Shown here: one piece after another, positions 6,684 to 17,800 of the stretch | Layout of the letters: each line of letters begins with the position of its first letter | Numbering within the stretch: position 1 is the stretch's first letter | DNA from: Bacillota bacterium | GTDB lineage: Bacteria; Bacillota; Clostridia; Oscillospirales; Acutalibacteraceae | Length of the DNA: 21,309 bases | Reading direction: 5' to 3' | Assembly: GCA_023420245.1 (NCBI GenBank) | Contig: JAEZWL010000155.1 | Coordinates: 1-21,309 of the forward strand | Program-made: the position numbers and the translations under genes | The notes under the pieces: model-generated | Database searches by the model: none | The model's input: the letters and a program-made list of their open reading frames with translations, nothing else | What the model was told of the DNA's origin: nothing

Positions 6684-6778
6684 GGCAAGGGGCTAATGAA
6701 TAATGACGGGCGAAGGAGTTAACAACCCATACCTGCTTTTATCTGTGGTATCTGAGCTTGCTCTAAATGATATGCTGC

Positions 6779-6821
6779 AAAAGGGTCGAAGCCATTCGCG
6801 AAGAATGGTTTCGACCCTTTT
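6779..6821. terminator. Bidirectional Rho-independent terminator
   Basis: GGGTCGAA-G-CCATTC (6783-6797) pairs with GAATGG-T-TTCGACCC (6803-6817) over 15 bp with one G-T pair and loop GCGAA, flanked by AAAA on the left and TTTT on the right. It can end plus-strand transcripts of the acyltransferase gene and minus-strand transcripts of the remnant at 6859-6981. Confidence 0.9.
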
Positions 6822-6858
6822 CGCTGTACGGATTCAGCCGGGTTGTTTCTTCCTGTGT

Positions 6859-6963
6859 TCATTCAGCTTCCCCAATAGCATTGGGATCATAGGTCTGGTT
6901 TGAACTGTTTTTCTTGTAGCCGGTCAATTTGTACGGGAAGCTTTCTACATAGATAAAGAACAT
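6859..6963 (-). pseudogene. Short minus-strand coding remnant (34 codons) beside a terminator
   Basis: On the minus strand an open frame runs from just after a TAG (6982-6984) to TGA (6859-6861). It contains ATG at 6961-6963 and reads MFFIYVESFPYKL onward, ending YDPNAIGEAE. Composition and codon use look coding, and a strong bidirectional terminator lies about 40 bases beyond its stop, as for a real gene end. There is no RBS or room for a promoter upstream; the sequence before it is the AT-rich leader of the oppositely oriented surface-protein gene. I infer the 3' tip of a gene whose body was lost. I do not recognise the parent family, and chance ORF is the main alternative. Confidence 0.35.
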
Positions 6964-7125
6964 CCCATCACTAAAATAAACCTAAATTTGGAAATAATTT
7001 TGTAAAATTTCTTTATATTAATTTGAAATTAATAAAATATTGTATTCTTTATTATATAGAAATTATGCGGAAACATTTAGGTCGGTACATCAAAATTATA
7101 ATTTAATTACAAAAGAGGCGGTAAA

Positions 7126-10100
7126 ATGAAAAAATTTATAGCATTGCTCCTATCAGTGGCAATGGTGGTGGGATTATTCCCCACAATGACGTTAACTGCG
7201 TATGCGGCGCCTGTGGTTGGAACTGCGGATCAAGGGAGCGCTCCCCAGGTTTACGCAGAATCTACGGAAATCATGACTTCAGTTAGTGTAGGGCTATATA
7301 AATTTGTGCCTGAAAACGCCGCTGTTTATACCATTTCAACATCAGATTCCGCCAAGAAACCAGGTTCGAGTACTTTTGCCCGTATTTGGGGAAATAATAC
7401 AATCATAGCGGAAGATACAAATGATGATTATATGGGGCATGTCACCTTGACCGCTCCTCTTGCAAAAGATACTGTGTATTATATTGAAGTACAAAATCTG
7501 GAGGCAAATAACATTCCATGTATGCTGAATATTTCGCAAGCCAATACCGGCGCGCCAGATTTTACGGCTACTATCAAAACAAGTGATCAGTGGAGCAAGG
7601 GACTGGATGTTATTTTCGATGGTTTAGACATCGATCTTGAAAACTTTTATCTGAAATCGCTCACTGCGGAGGACGGCGGCGATTCCGCGTCCGCGTCTGT
7701 ATTTGTCAACGGCGGAGTAAATAATTACGATCATAAGATATTATCATGTGGTCATGATGGCAATATAGCCGGAGACAGTACTATAACATTAGGCTTCGAA
7801 GCATCGACTTCGGGGACTTATCTATTTATTATAACTATAGACGGGGGGGCTTCCCGTACAGTTAAAATAACCGTTACCGGCGCGAGCGCGGCGCCGACCG
7901 CGACAACCACCGCCGCGAGCAGTATTTCGTCCACCGCCGCGACGCTGAACGGGACCGTGAACGCAAACAACGCCTCGACCGTCGTAACCTTTGAATACGG
8001 AACCACAACCGGCTACGGCAGCACCGTGACGGCAGCGCCAAGTCCGGTTACAGGTACCTCCAATACTTCCGTAAGTGGTTCGATTTCGGAATTGAAGCCC
8101 AATACGACCTACCATTACCGTGTCGTGGGAACAAATGCGTCCGGTACTACCAACGGCGAGGATCAGACCTTTACCACCTTAGCCATTGCGCCGACCGCGA
8201 CAACCGCCGCCGCGAGCAGTATTTCGTCCACCGCCGCGACGCTGAACGGGACCGTGAACGCAAACAATGCCTCGACCGTCGTAACCTTTGAATACGGAAC
8301 CACAACCGGCTACGGCAGCACCGTGACGGCATCACAAAGCCCCATCACGGGTACTTCCAATACTTCCGTAAGTGGTTCGATTTCGGAATTGAAGCCCAAT
8401 ACAACCTACCATTACCGTGTCGTGGCAACAAATGCGACCGACATTACCAATGGCGGGGATCAGACCTTTACAACCTCTGTGACCGCGCCGACCGCGGCAA
8501 CCGACGCCGCGAGCGATATTTCGTCCACCGCCGCGACGCTGAACGGAACCGTGAACGCGAATAACGCGTCGACCACTGTAACCTTTGAATACGGAATCAC
8601 AACCGGCTACGGCAGCACCGTGACGGCATCACAAAGCCCCATCACGGGTACTTCCAATACTTCTGTTAGTGGCTCGCTTTCGGGATTAAAGCCCAATATG
8701 ACCTACCATTACCGTGTCGTGGCAACAAATGCGACCGGTATTACCAACGGCGGGGATCAGACCTTTACAACCTCTGCAATTGCGCCGACCGTGACAACCG
8801 ACGTTGCGAACGGTATTTCGTCCACCGCCTTGGCGCTGAGCGGAATCGTGAACGCAAACAACACGTCGACCACTGTAACCTTTGAATACGGAACTACAAC
8901 TGGCTACGGCAGCACTGTGGCGGCAGCGCCAAATCCGGTTACTGGTACCTCCAACATTTCCGTTACTGGTTCGCTTTGGGGATTAAAGCCCAACACGACG
9001 TACCATTACCGTGTCGTGGGAACAAATGCGGTAGGTATTACCAACGGCGGGGATCAGACCTTTACAACCTCTGCAATTGCGCCGACCGTGACAACCGACG
9101 TTGCGAACGGTATTTCGTCCACCGCCGCGACGCTGAACGGAACCGTGAACGCAAACAACGCGTCGACCACTGTAACCTTTGAATACGGAACTACAACCGG
9201 CTACGGCAGCACTGTAACGGCAGTGCCAAGCCCAATCACGGGAACCTCCAACACTTCCGTCAACTATGCGCTTTCAGGGCTTGAACCCAACACTACTTAT
9301 CATTACCGTGTAGTTGCGAGGAATACGGCGGGCGCTGCACAGGGAGCGGACCAGACGTTTAAGACGCCTCCGGTAACCGCGTCTGTCAGCAGTGTGGACG
9401 CGATCAATGGAGCTCTAACAATCGTGCTTGACAAAGTGCCCACGACAGCGCCGGTTGCAGCTGACTTTACCGCCACAAGCAGAATTGACGGCGAGCTTGC
9501 GAAAAACTTGCCGCTGAGCAGTTTTGCATGGAATGCAGAAACAAAGACGGTAACCTTTCACTTTGCTGAAATTACACAGATAGAATTAAGCCAGAGCGTG
9601 AAAGTGGCAGTAACATACAACAGTGTAACAACAGAAGCACCTGCGTTTACTGTAAGCGCGGCATGGATAACCGCGACTGTTGCCAGCGTTGCGGCAACAA
9701 ACGGCGCAATCACCGTAACGCTTGACAAAGTACCGTCGGAGGCTCCAACCGCGTCAGACTTTACCGCCACGAGTTCGGTTAACAGCGGTGAGTCGAACAG
9801 TCTTCCTCTGAGCGGTTTTTCCTGGAATGCTTCGACGAGAACCATAACCTTCCACTTTACACCGATTGAAACGGCCGCGTCGGCGCAAAGTGTTGTAATT
9901 GCTGTAGCCTATAAAAGTGCGGCGCCTGTTTCCGCCGAGGCATTTACCGTTGAAGCAGCTCCCACGGCTGACAAAACGCTGATAAGCATCACAGCGCCGG
10001 AAGCCATTGCAGGAATCGCCAACGGTACGGCAAAGACGGCCGCCGCTCTCGGACTGCCCGAAACGGTGGAGCTGGTAACCAATGGCGGAACGGTCAGTGC

Positions 10101-11682
10101 CACTGTGCGCTGGGATATAGTTGGCTGTGATTACATTAAGTCAAAAACCACGGAGCAAACCTTTACAGTGCACGGAATCATTACACTTCCCGCAGGAGTA
10201 GTAAATACAAATAATGTAAAGCTGAAAACAACCATCGATGTTACCGTAAACGCGGCCTCAGGCGGAGACCCGGTCACAAAGGCAATCACCGGTTTCCTAA
10301 TGGACTATACAACAAAAACGGTTCCCTATGGCACGGGCTTTGCCTCCTTAAACCTGCCGGATAAAATCAAAGCGGTTGGGGCTGAAATTTCAAATCTCTG
10401 GATTACCGTTACCGATTGGGTATGCAGCACATACAAACCAAATGTACCCGGCACATATACGTTGACGGCCGTTCTTGACAGCGGCTATGTCGACAGCGGT
10501 TATGTTCTGGGAGACGGAGTAAAAGCACCCGAAATCAAAGTAACAATAAAAGAAAAAAGCTCGAATAATAACAGCAGTTCCAGCAGCACGCCTTCGTCTT
10601 CAACGACAAATACCGAAAAAACGGAAACGAAGGTGGATACGTCGAGCAACACCGCCACCGTAACCACAAAGCCGGACAGCGTAAACACAAGCGGCAGCAC
10701 AACCAATATTGAAGCTACGGTTCCGAGCGTTACCGTTGACAATACCCCAACCTCTACAAACGGAAGCATGGTAGACACATCAAAAAAAGCAACCGTTACG
10801 ATTAACGTACCCACAGAGACAATCGTGCAGCAGCTGACAGCGAAAAAGGATGTTGACCTTACCGTCACCGTACCTTCCGGAGTGGCAAAAAATACGATTG
10901 AGGGTGTTGCGGTTACAATCAACGCAAGTAAGCAGATTCTTGAGGCGGCAAAACAAAGCCTGACGGATGTAACCATTAAAATCAAGGATGCCGATACGCA
11001 GCAGCTTGCCTACAGCTGGACGTTCAAGGGCGAAGATTTAGCGAAATCCACCGTTCCGGTGTCAGATGTAAATATCGCGATGAGCGTACATCTTACCACG
11101 GAGGTTCCAAAGGTCAATGTGATTACCCCCGCCAACAAGGGCTTGGTACTTTCCTTTGACCACAGCGGAGTGCTTCCGTCGGTAGCAAATGTGAAATTCT
11201 CCGCTAAGGAAAAAGGCTTTTTGCCCGGGCAAACGCTCTACTTCTATTTCTACAATCCAGTAACAAAACAAATGGAATCCTTGGGCAATGACGCGTACAC
11301 AGTGGACGCGGACGGGAATGTGACCGTGCAAATCAGTCACTGCTCCGATTATGTGCTTTTGCCGAAGGCGGCGCGCACCATCACGCTGGACACCAGAACC
11401 TACACCATGAGACCGAAAAAGAGCTATGAAATCGGGGTAAGGCTGACCGGCGTTTCTAATCCGATCATCAAGGCATACTCCTCCACCAAGGGTGCTGCCA
11501 ATGTAACCGTACTGACAAACGGGAATGTAAAAGCCACCGGTTTGAAGCCGGGCGTAACCTACATCATGATCGATGTGTACGATAACAAAAATAAATTCCT
11601 GACCCATGCGTCGGTAAGGCTGACTGTGCAGAACGGTGTGAAAGAAAACGGCAATTCCGCAAGGCAGCACGGATTATTCTAG
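7126..11682 (+). CDS. Large secreted surface protein with five FN3-like tandem repeats and Ig-like domains
   Basis: This 1518-residue protein starts with a Sec signal peptide (MKKFIALLLSVAMVVGLF; cleavage likely after LTAYA at ~27). Residues 28-255 are an unassigned beta-rich N-terminal region. 256-750 are five 99-residue FN3-like repeats, each with STAATLNGTVNANNAST, TFEYGTTTGYGST and PNTTYHYRVV or close variants. 751-848 and 849-945 are a second, diverged repeat pair (INGALTIVLDKVP / TNGAITVTLDKVP). ~946-1045 and ~1046-1143 resemble Big_4 Ig-like domains (ADKTLISITAPEAIAGIANG; TKAITGFLMDY). A Ser/Thr/Asn-rich linker follows from ~1144. The C-terminal ~290 residues include SHCSDYVLLPKA and a final beta domain. 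No LPxTG, SLH or transmembrane anchor is seen, so it is secreted or non-covalently bound. ATG 7126 follows AGAGG (7114-7118). An adhesin or structural role is inference. Confidence 0.85.
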   Translation: MKKFIALLLSVAMVVGLFPTMTLTAYAAPVVGTADQGSAPQVYAESTEIMTSVSVGLYKFVPENAAVYTISTSDSAKKPGSSTFARIWGNNTIIAEDTNDDYMGHVTLTAPLAKDTVYYIEVQNLEANNIPCMLNISQANTGAPDFTATIKTSDQWSKGLDVIFDGLDIDLENFYLKSLTAEDGGDSASASVFVNGGVNNYDHKILSCGHDGNIAGDSTITLGFEASTSGTYLFIITIDGGASRTVKITVTGASAAPTATTTAASSISSTAATLNGTVNANNASTVVTFEYGTTTGYGSTVTAAPSPVTGTSNTSVSGSISELKPNTTYHYRVVGTNASGTTNGEDQTFTTLAIAPTATTAAASSISSTAATLNGTVNANNASTVVTFEYGTTTGYGSTVTASQSPITGTSNTSVSGSISELKPNTTYHYRVVATNATDITNGGDQTFTTSVTAPTAATDAASDISSTAATLNGTVNANNASTTVTFEYGITTGYGSTVTASQSPITGTSNTSVSGSLSGLKPNMTYHYRVVATNATGITNGGDQTFTTSAIAPTVTTDVANGISSTALALSGIVNANNTSTTVTFEYGTTTGYGSTVAAAPNPVTGTSNISVTGSLWGLKPNTTYHYRVVGTNAVGITNGGDQTFTTSAIAPTVTTDVANGISSTAATLNGTVNANNASTTVTFEYGTTTGYGSTVTAVPSPITGTSNTSVNYALSGLEPNTTYHYRVVARNTAGAAQGADQTFKTPPVTASVSSVDAINGALTIVLDKVPTTAPVAADFTATSRIDGELAKNLPLSSFAWNAETKTVTFHFAEITQIELSQSVKVAVTYNSVTTEAPAFTVSAAWITATVASVAATNGAITVTLDKVPSEAPTASDFTATSSVNSGESNSLPLSGFSWNASTRTITFHFTPIETAASAQSVVIAVAYKSAAPVSAEAFTVEAAPTADKTLISITAPEAIAGIANGTAKTAAALGLPETVELVTNGGTVSATVRWDIVGCDYIKSKTTEQTFTVHGIITLPAGVVNTNNVKLKTTIDVTVNAASGGDPVTKAITGFLMDYTTKTVPYGTGFASLNLPDKIKAVGAEISNLWITVTDWVCSTYKPNVPGTYTLTAVLDSGYVDSGYVLGDGVKAPEIKVTIKEKSSNNNSSSSSTPSSSTTNTEKTETKVDTSSNTATVTTKPDSVNTSGSTTNIEATVPSVTVDNTPTSTNGSMVDTSKKATVTINVPTETIVQQLTAKKDVDLTVTVPSGVAKNTIEGVAVTINASKQILEAAKQSLTDVTIKIKDADTQQLAYSWTFKGEDLAKSTVPVSDVNIAMSVHLTTEVPKVNVITPANKGLVLSFDHSGVLPSVANVKFSAKEKGFLPGQTLYFYFYNPVTKQMESLGNDAYTVDADGNVTVQISHCSDYVLLPKAARTITLDTRTYTMRPKKSYEIGVRLTGVSNPIIKAYSSTKGAANVTVLTNGNVKATGLKPGVTYIMIDVYDNKNKFLTHASVRLTVQNGVKENGNSARQHGLF
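7891..9375 (+). repeat. Five in-frame tandem repeats of exactly 297 bp
   Basis: Units start at 7891, 8188, 8485, 8782 and 9079, each opening with GCGCCGACC, with no insertion or deletion between them; each encodes one 99-residue FN3-like domain. Identity is patchy. Units 1 and 2 are almost identical over most of their first half and share ATTTCGGAATTGAAGCCCAA. Units 2 and 3 share the block GGCATCACAAAGCCCCATCA. Units 4 and 5 share their first ~55 bases. Unit 5 diverges at its end. This mosaic indicates recent unit duplication or gene conversion. Confidence 0.95.
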
Positions 11683-11735
11683 GGCATGTACGCAGAGTGA
11701 ATTGAATTTCGACTGCCCTTTTCAATGGATTGAAG

Positions 11736-11776
11736 CACCTCAATTGCAGGATAAACTGCGGTTGGGGTGTTTTTTT
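11736..11776 (+). terminator. Rho-independent terminator of the surface-protein gene
   Basis: CACCTCAATTGCAG (11736-11749) pairs with CTGCGGTTGGGGTG (11756-11769) over 14 bp including three G-T pairs, loop GATAAA, followed by seven T. A smaller AGGGCA/TGCCCT dyad with TTTT lies just upstream, from about 11681. Confidence 0.88.
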
Positions 11777-11879
11777 GTTGCTTGTTTTATTTAAATTGGC
11801 TTGAATTGCTATTTTTTATGGAAAAACAGACAAACTATCTGTGAAGAACTGCCGTTATACCGAAAGGATTTTTTGAATG

Positions 11880-11885
11880 AGGAGG
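11880..11885 (+). promoter_or_regulatory. Ribosome binding site that decides the TTG start of the glucan synthase
   Basis: AGGAGG lies 8 bases upstream of TTG 11894. The longer frame from TTG 11801 has no SD and begins 25 bases after the preceding terminator's T-run, so the downstream start is preferred. Confidence 0.7.
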
Positions 11886-11893
11886 AGCGTTCA

Positions 11894-14800
11894 TTGCAAG
11901 CCTCGTTAAAAGCTATTATTTTTTCTATCCACTCATTACCGCTGCTGATTGTTTTATTAGTCGTGATTCCGCTATTCTGTTATATTTTATTAATGCTGTA
12001 TTATCGGCTAAGTCATATCGGCAAGAACGTAAATTTTTCAGCCTGCTCTTCCGAAGAAGCGGATAAGCCGGGTCCGTGCGAATGGGAGAAGCAGATGCTG
12101 GAGCTTGCCGAAAGCCAAGGTCAGGTTAGCCTGACCGGATATAGCTTTGTTTTAAACGATTACAATCAGGCAGCCTATAAAGAACTTAATAAAATCAGAA
12201 ACAGCATTTCCGCCGTGTCAGCCGATATGATTTCCCTGATTCCGGCGGCGCGCTGGCTTTTTGATAATTTTCAGATGCTGTACCGGGAAATAAAAAAAGT
12301 ACGCTCCCTGGGAACAGGCTATGCCGTGCTGCCGATTCTGAAAGACAATGAATACCGCAACTTTCCCCGTATTTATATCGTAGCAAAAAAGATGGTGGCG
12401 CTTTCCGGCGGACACCTGAGTGAAGAGAATATTTCCGTCATGCTGAAGGCTTATCAGCAGAAAATATCGCTGACGGATAAGGAAATCTGGGTTTTGCCGG
12501 AAATGCTGGGATTTTGCCTGCTTGAGGAGATTATAACGACTGCGGATGAAATCCTGCATATCATTGATGTTAAGCAAAAGGCGGAAAAATTTCTGCGGAG
12601 CAAGCTGGCGGACAAGGGGTCTGCCGACCCATCCGCACTGCTCTGCAAGACAGAAGATCAATTAAGGCTGGACTGTTCGTTCCATGCCCATGTAATATAC
12701 CTGTTGAAAAATATGTCCTTTGATGAGTCTTCTATTCAAAGCTATTTGGAATATCACTTTGCTTCTGCGGGAAGACCGGTGAAGGCTTCCACCGTTTTTT
12801 TGGAGGAAGGGAAAACGGAATCGTTTCTTGAGACAAAAATCCGGACTTTAATTGTCAGCCTGAGAGATATCAACGAAGTTGATGAGGAAAAATTTTTTGA
12901 GGAATATTCCTGTTTGGAGCAAATTTTATCGCAGGACCCGGACGGCGTTTACCCAAAGATGGATTTGGAATCCAGAGGGATGTACCGTGAAATTATTGTT
13001 AAGCTATCCCTCCGCTATCGGGTGATGGAGGAAAAGATAGCGAAGGACTGTCTCAGACTGGCGGTTGAGGGAAGAGAGGACATGCACTGTTCCCATCATG
13101 TGGGAACGTACCTTTTGGGCAAAGGGTATCCGATTCTGAAAGCTAAGGTGTTGGGTAAGCCGCTTCCCCAAAAGACACAGGAAGGCAGGAACGGAAAGGG
13201 ATTCCTTTATTTTTTTACTCTGACCCTTCTTACCTTGGGGCTTAGTGTCTGCCTGTTTTATGCGTTTCAAATCCTCGGCGGGCTGTTAGGTATCGGCTTG
13301 CGGGCAGTCCTTCTTCTGGCGGCAATGCCGCTGCTGATGGGGGTTTCCGCAGAAATCACGAATTTTATTTTTACTAGGGGAATCATGGCTAAAAAGCTTC
13401 CCTCTTTAAATTATCTGGAGGAAATACCGCAGGAAGCAAGAACCTTTGTGGTCATGCCGGTTATTGTTTCCTCAAGGAAACAGGGTCTGGAGTACCTGGA
13501 CCGTCTGCAAAAGCATTACCTGGCAAACCGGCAGCCGAACCTTTGCTTCGCGCTGCTTCTCGATTTCGAGGATTCGCCGGAGCAGTGCATGCCGAAGGAC
13601 AAGGAGACAGAGCTTGCCCTTGCCGCGCGAATGCAGGAGCTGAATCAGCTCTATCCGTCCGAGCTTCAGCGGTTTTCCCTGTTCTTCCGCTGCCGCAAAT
13701 GGAATCCGGGGGAGAACTGCTACATGGGGTGGGAGCGGAAAAGGGGAAAGCTGGAAGAGTTCAACCAGCTTTTAAACGGAGCAAAAACAGAGGATACCAC
13801 CTTCTCCTCCATTTATTGTGATCAGGAGATTCTTACCACCTTCCGGTATGTGATTACACTCGATGCGGATACAAACCTGATTCGGGACAATGCCGCGAAG
13901 CTGGTCGGGCTGATTGACCATCCCTTAAATAAGCCGATTCTGGATTTTGCCAATCAGAAGGTCAAGGAAGGATATGTAATCATACAGCCCTCGGTCAGAA
14001 ATCATATTGTGGATCAGAACGGCAGCAGGTTTACAAAAATCTTTGGAGGGGAATCGGGGCTTGCCCATTACGGAGCTGTAATATCAGATATCTATCAGGA
14101 CATTTTCAACGAAGGAATCTATACCGGAAAAGGCATCTATGATGTAAAAGCGTTTCAGAAGGTACTTCAAAACAAGGTGCCTGAGAACCGGATTCTCAGC
14201 CATGACCTTTTTGAGAGCTGCTATGCGCGAACAGCCTTTTCCAGCTCAGCCAAAATTATGGATAACTTCCCGAACAGTGTTTTATCCTTTGCAAAAAGAG
14301 AACACCGATGGCTGCGCGGGGACTGGCAGCTGCTGCCCTGGCTGTTCACAAAGAAAACTGCCGACGGCAGAAGTCTTTGCGCTTTGTCAAAATGGAAAAT
14401 ATTCGACAATTTAAGAAGAAGCCTGGTCCCTTTAAGCAAGACCCTGTTTCTGCTGCTGAATTTGGCATGGATGCCGGAGGCCTATTACCTTTGGATTCCC
14501 CTTGTGTTTTTTAACGACCTGTTTTCTCTGCTGGTTATGCTGCTTTCAGTGGCAGTCCAGAAGATTATGCGGCCGAAGCTTGCCTTTGTCTATAAAAGCT
14601 TTTTTAAGGAAGCTTCCGTGATGCTTGAACGGGCATTGCTGGAGTTCACCATTGCTCCCTACCGTGCCTATATCGCGTCCGACGCAATTGTCAGAACGTT
14701 ATACCGGCTTTTTATCAGCAAAAAAAATCTGCTTTGCTGGAATACGGCGGAATCGGTGGATGCCGCCGCCGTCAACACCGAAAAAGCTTATTTCCTTTCT

Positions 14801-17800
14801 ATGTGGAGCTCTTTTCTTCCAGTATTTGTGCTTACCCTGATTTTGTATATGGGAAATTTAAACTTGAGAGGAATGGTTCTGACTGCGGCAATAATTGCCG
14901 ATTGGAGCCTTGCTTTTGAAATTGCATACCGAATCAGCCGACCCGGGAACAAGTTCCGGCCGAGCAGTGAATTGCGGGGAAGGCGTATGCTCCTCGAAAC
15001 AGCACGCAGAACATGGCTGTTTTTTAAAGAGTTTTCCACAAAAGAGAACAACTGGCTTTGCCCGGATAATTATCAGATCTCAACGGCTGAAAAAATCAGT
15101 AACAAAACATCTCCGACCAACATCGGGCTTCAGTTTCTGTCAATCCTGTCAGCCAGGGATTTCGGGTTCGAAACGTTGAGCTCCACGGTTGAAGCAGCGG
15201 AGAATCTGATGGAAACCGTCTGTAAAATGCCAAAATGGAAGGGGCATCTCTATAACTGGTATCATATTCAAACTTTGGAGGTGCTCAATCCCGCCTATAT
15301 TTCAACCGTTGACAGCGGAAATTTTCTGGGGCATCTGGTCGTTCTGAAAAACGGTCTCATAGAGCAGATCGGTAAGCCGGTCTATCCGGATTCTTTTCTG
15401 CCTGAGCTTAGGCTGGCGGTTGCGTACAGCAACAGGGAAATTCGGAGAGAAACAGGCAATTCCGCTGAAAACAAACTCAAGCGCGAATATCAAAGCGTCG
15501 GGGAGCTGATTGAGGATTTAGCGGATATCTGGGAAAGCTTGAACGCAATGGCACTTAGACCATCCGCGAATTACCGCTGGACCAGATATTTGGTAAGCCT
15601 CATTGACAGTACGGTAAGTGAAGCTGCCGCCTTAAACCTGAAAAAAGAGAGCTTTTCTTCCAATCCTACGCTTTGCGGTTTAGCGGCGCAGGAGAATCAA
15701 TTTGCCAAGGCAATGATCAACCGGATTCAGGAGCTTCGCAATACAATCGACGGTATTCTTGCGAATGCTGATTTCCACTTTTTATTTAACGAGAGGAGAA
15801 TGCTGTTCCATATCGGATATCATGTTTCCTCACACCAGCTGGACGATGGCTGTTATGACCTGATGGCGTCGGAATCCGCGCTCACAAGCCTGCTCGCGAT
15901 ATCCATGGGGCAGGTGCCGTTAAAGCATTGGCACAAGCTGGGCAGACCCCTGACCATTGTAAAGGGCATTCCGTGCTTTGTTTCCTGGAGCGGCACGATG
16001 TTTGAATATCTGATGCCGAACCTTGTGTTCAAGGAATATGAAGGCTCCGTTTACGCGCAGACCTCGCGTGCGGCGGTGCTGCAACAGATAAGGTATGCAC
16101 AGGATTCTGAAATACCCTGGGGGATATCGGAATCCCAGTATTACCGCTTTGACCTAAACTCAAATTATCAATACAAAGCGTTCGGTGTTCCCAAGATAAG
16201 ACTCCAGCCGGTTCGCAGAAATTCTTTGGTGGTTGCTCCCTATGCAACGATGCTGGCGCTGGATATCGCGGGAGAGGAATGCATAAAAAACCTAAGGCGG
16301 CTCAAGGAGCTCGGCGCCTTCGGCGCGTTCGGGTTCTATGAGTCCGTTGACTTTAACCTGCCGAATTCCGTGGAGCTCACGCCTTATTGTATTGTAAAAT
16401 CCTTTATGGCACATCATCAGGGGATGATTCTGGCGGCCATTGATAATTATCTGAACGGGGGAATTCTTCGGGAAAGATTTCACGCAGAAATGATGGTAAG
16501 AGCCGCAGAGGTTCTGTTGGAGGAAAAGCGCCAATCCTATTTAATCTCTATCGCCAGACGGGGGTATACGATAAAAATCGGGAATCCCCTGTTTAAGGAA
16601 GACAGCAACAACGACCGGTATGTCAACAGCACCGGCGTAAATCCGCCGGTTGTCAATTATTTATCGAACGGAAAATATTCACTGATGATTACTTCGGATG
16701 GGGATGGCTTCAGCAAATATGAGGATCGGATGCTTTACCGCTGGCGGTCGGATATTTACGCGAATACAGGCAACTATATCTATATTAAGGATTTAAAACA
16801 GGGTAAGCTCTGGAGCACATCCTATCATCCCGTCAGAATGGAGCCGGACGATTATCAGGTCGTTTTCTGTCCGCACCAGGCGCAGTTCAAACGCAGGCAG
16901 GGAGATGTTTCGTCAGACATGGTCGTCAGTCTGGACGCCGACCATGATTTTGAGATACGCAAGGTCACATTCACCAATCACGGAAATACGGAAAAGCTGC
17001 TGGAGGTGACCAGCTATCTGGAGGTGGTGGATGATACCTACGCGGCCGAGCTGAGTCACCCCGCGTTTAATAAGCTCTTTCTGGAAAGCGAATATTTACA
17101 GGAGCACGAAATCTTCCTTACAAAAAGAAGAAGAAAGACGCAGGAGGATAACCCCTATGTGATGCATATGGTAAGAACCGGGGCGAAGCTGTGCAAAAAA
17201 ATAGAATATGAAAATGACAGAAAACGCTTTATCGGAAGAAACAATACGCTGGAAAACCCTGATGCTGTCGTGCATAGTAACGCTTTTTTCAGCGACGCGG
17301 GCTTTTGTAATGATCCGATTATGAGCCTGCGGGTACAGCTTTGCATCGGAGCGGGAGAAACCGCCTGCGTTTCTTTCATCACCGGAGTTTGCGGCAGTAA
17401 GCAGGAAGCAATAAAGATAGCGGGAGAATTCGATGTAAGCTACCGGATTGACGATATTCTGGAGAAATTCAGGCTCCAAAAGGCCCTCGAGTTAAAATAT
17501 CTTGAGATTACCAGAACCCAGCTGAATGCGTTTCAGGATTTGATCAGCCCGGTCTTCTATTCCGCCGCCGCTTACCGGGGATCGCATGAAAATATACGGC
17601 GGAACTTTTTGAACCAAAGCTTCCTGTGGAAATTCGGGATATCCGGAGACAATCCCATTCTGCTTTTCATGGTTCGCTCCATCGAAGAGGAAAGAATGGT
17701 GAAGGATGTTTTAAAGGCTTACGAATACCTGAAGCTTAACCGGATTATGGTGGATTTGGTCATCCTGATTGATTCAAAGCACGGCTACCTTCAGGAGGTG

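Larger units (their letters stand above)
6684..7125. other. Long intergenic region before the surface-protein gene
   Basis: 6684-6778 shows nothing recognisable. 6779-6821 is a bidirectional terminator. 6859-6981 holds a minus-strand coding-like remnant. From about 6985 to 7125 the sequence is very AT-rich and should contain the promoter of the 1518-aa surface protein. TTGAAA (7023-7028) lacks a good -10 at 17 bases, and TATAAT (7097-7102) lacks a good -35, so I do not assign one. Confidence 0.55.

Noticed and set aside
6703..6903. 66-codon plus-strand ORF after the acyltransferase gene
   Set aside because: It reads straight through the strong bidirectional terminator at 6779-6821 and has no domain-like sequence.
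7891..9375. CRISPR array or minisatellite
   Set aside because: Units are 297 bp, contiguous without spacers, and each is one in-frame FN3-like domain.
11801..11893. N-terminal extension of the glucan synthase from TTG 11801
   Set aside because: No RBS, it begins 25 bases after the preceding terminator, and a strong SD at 11880-11885 supports TTG 11894.
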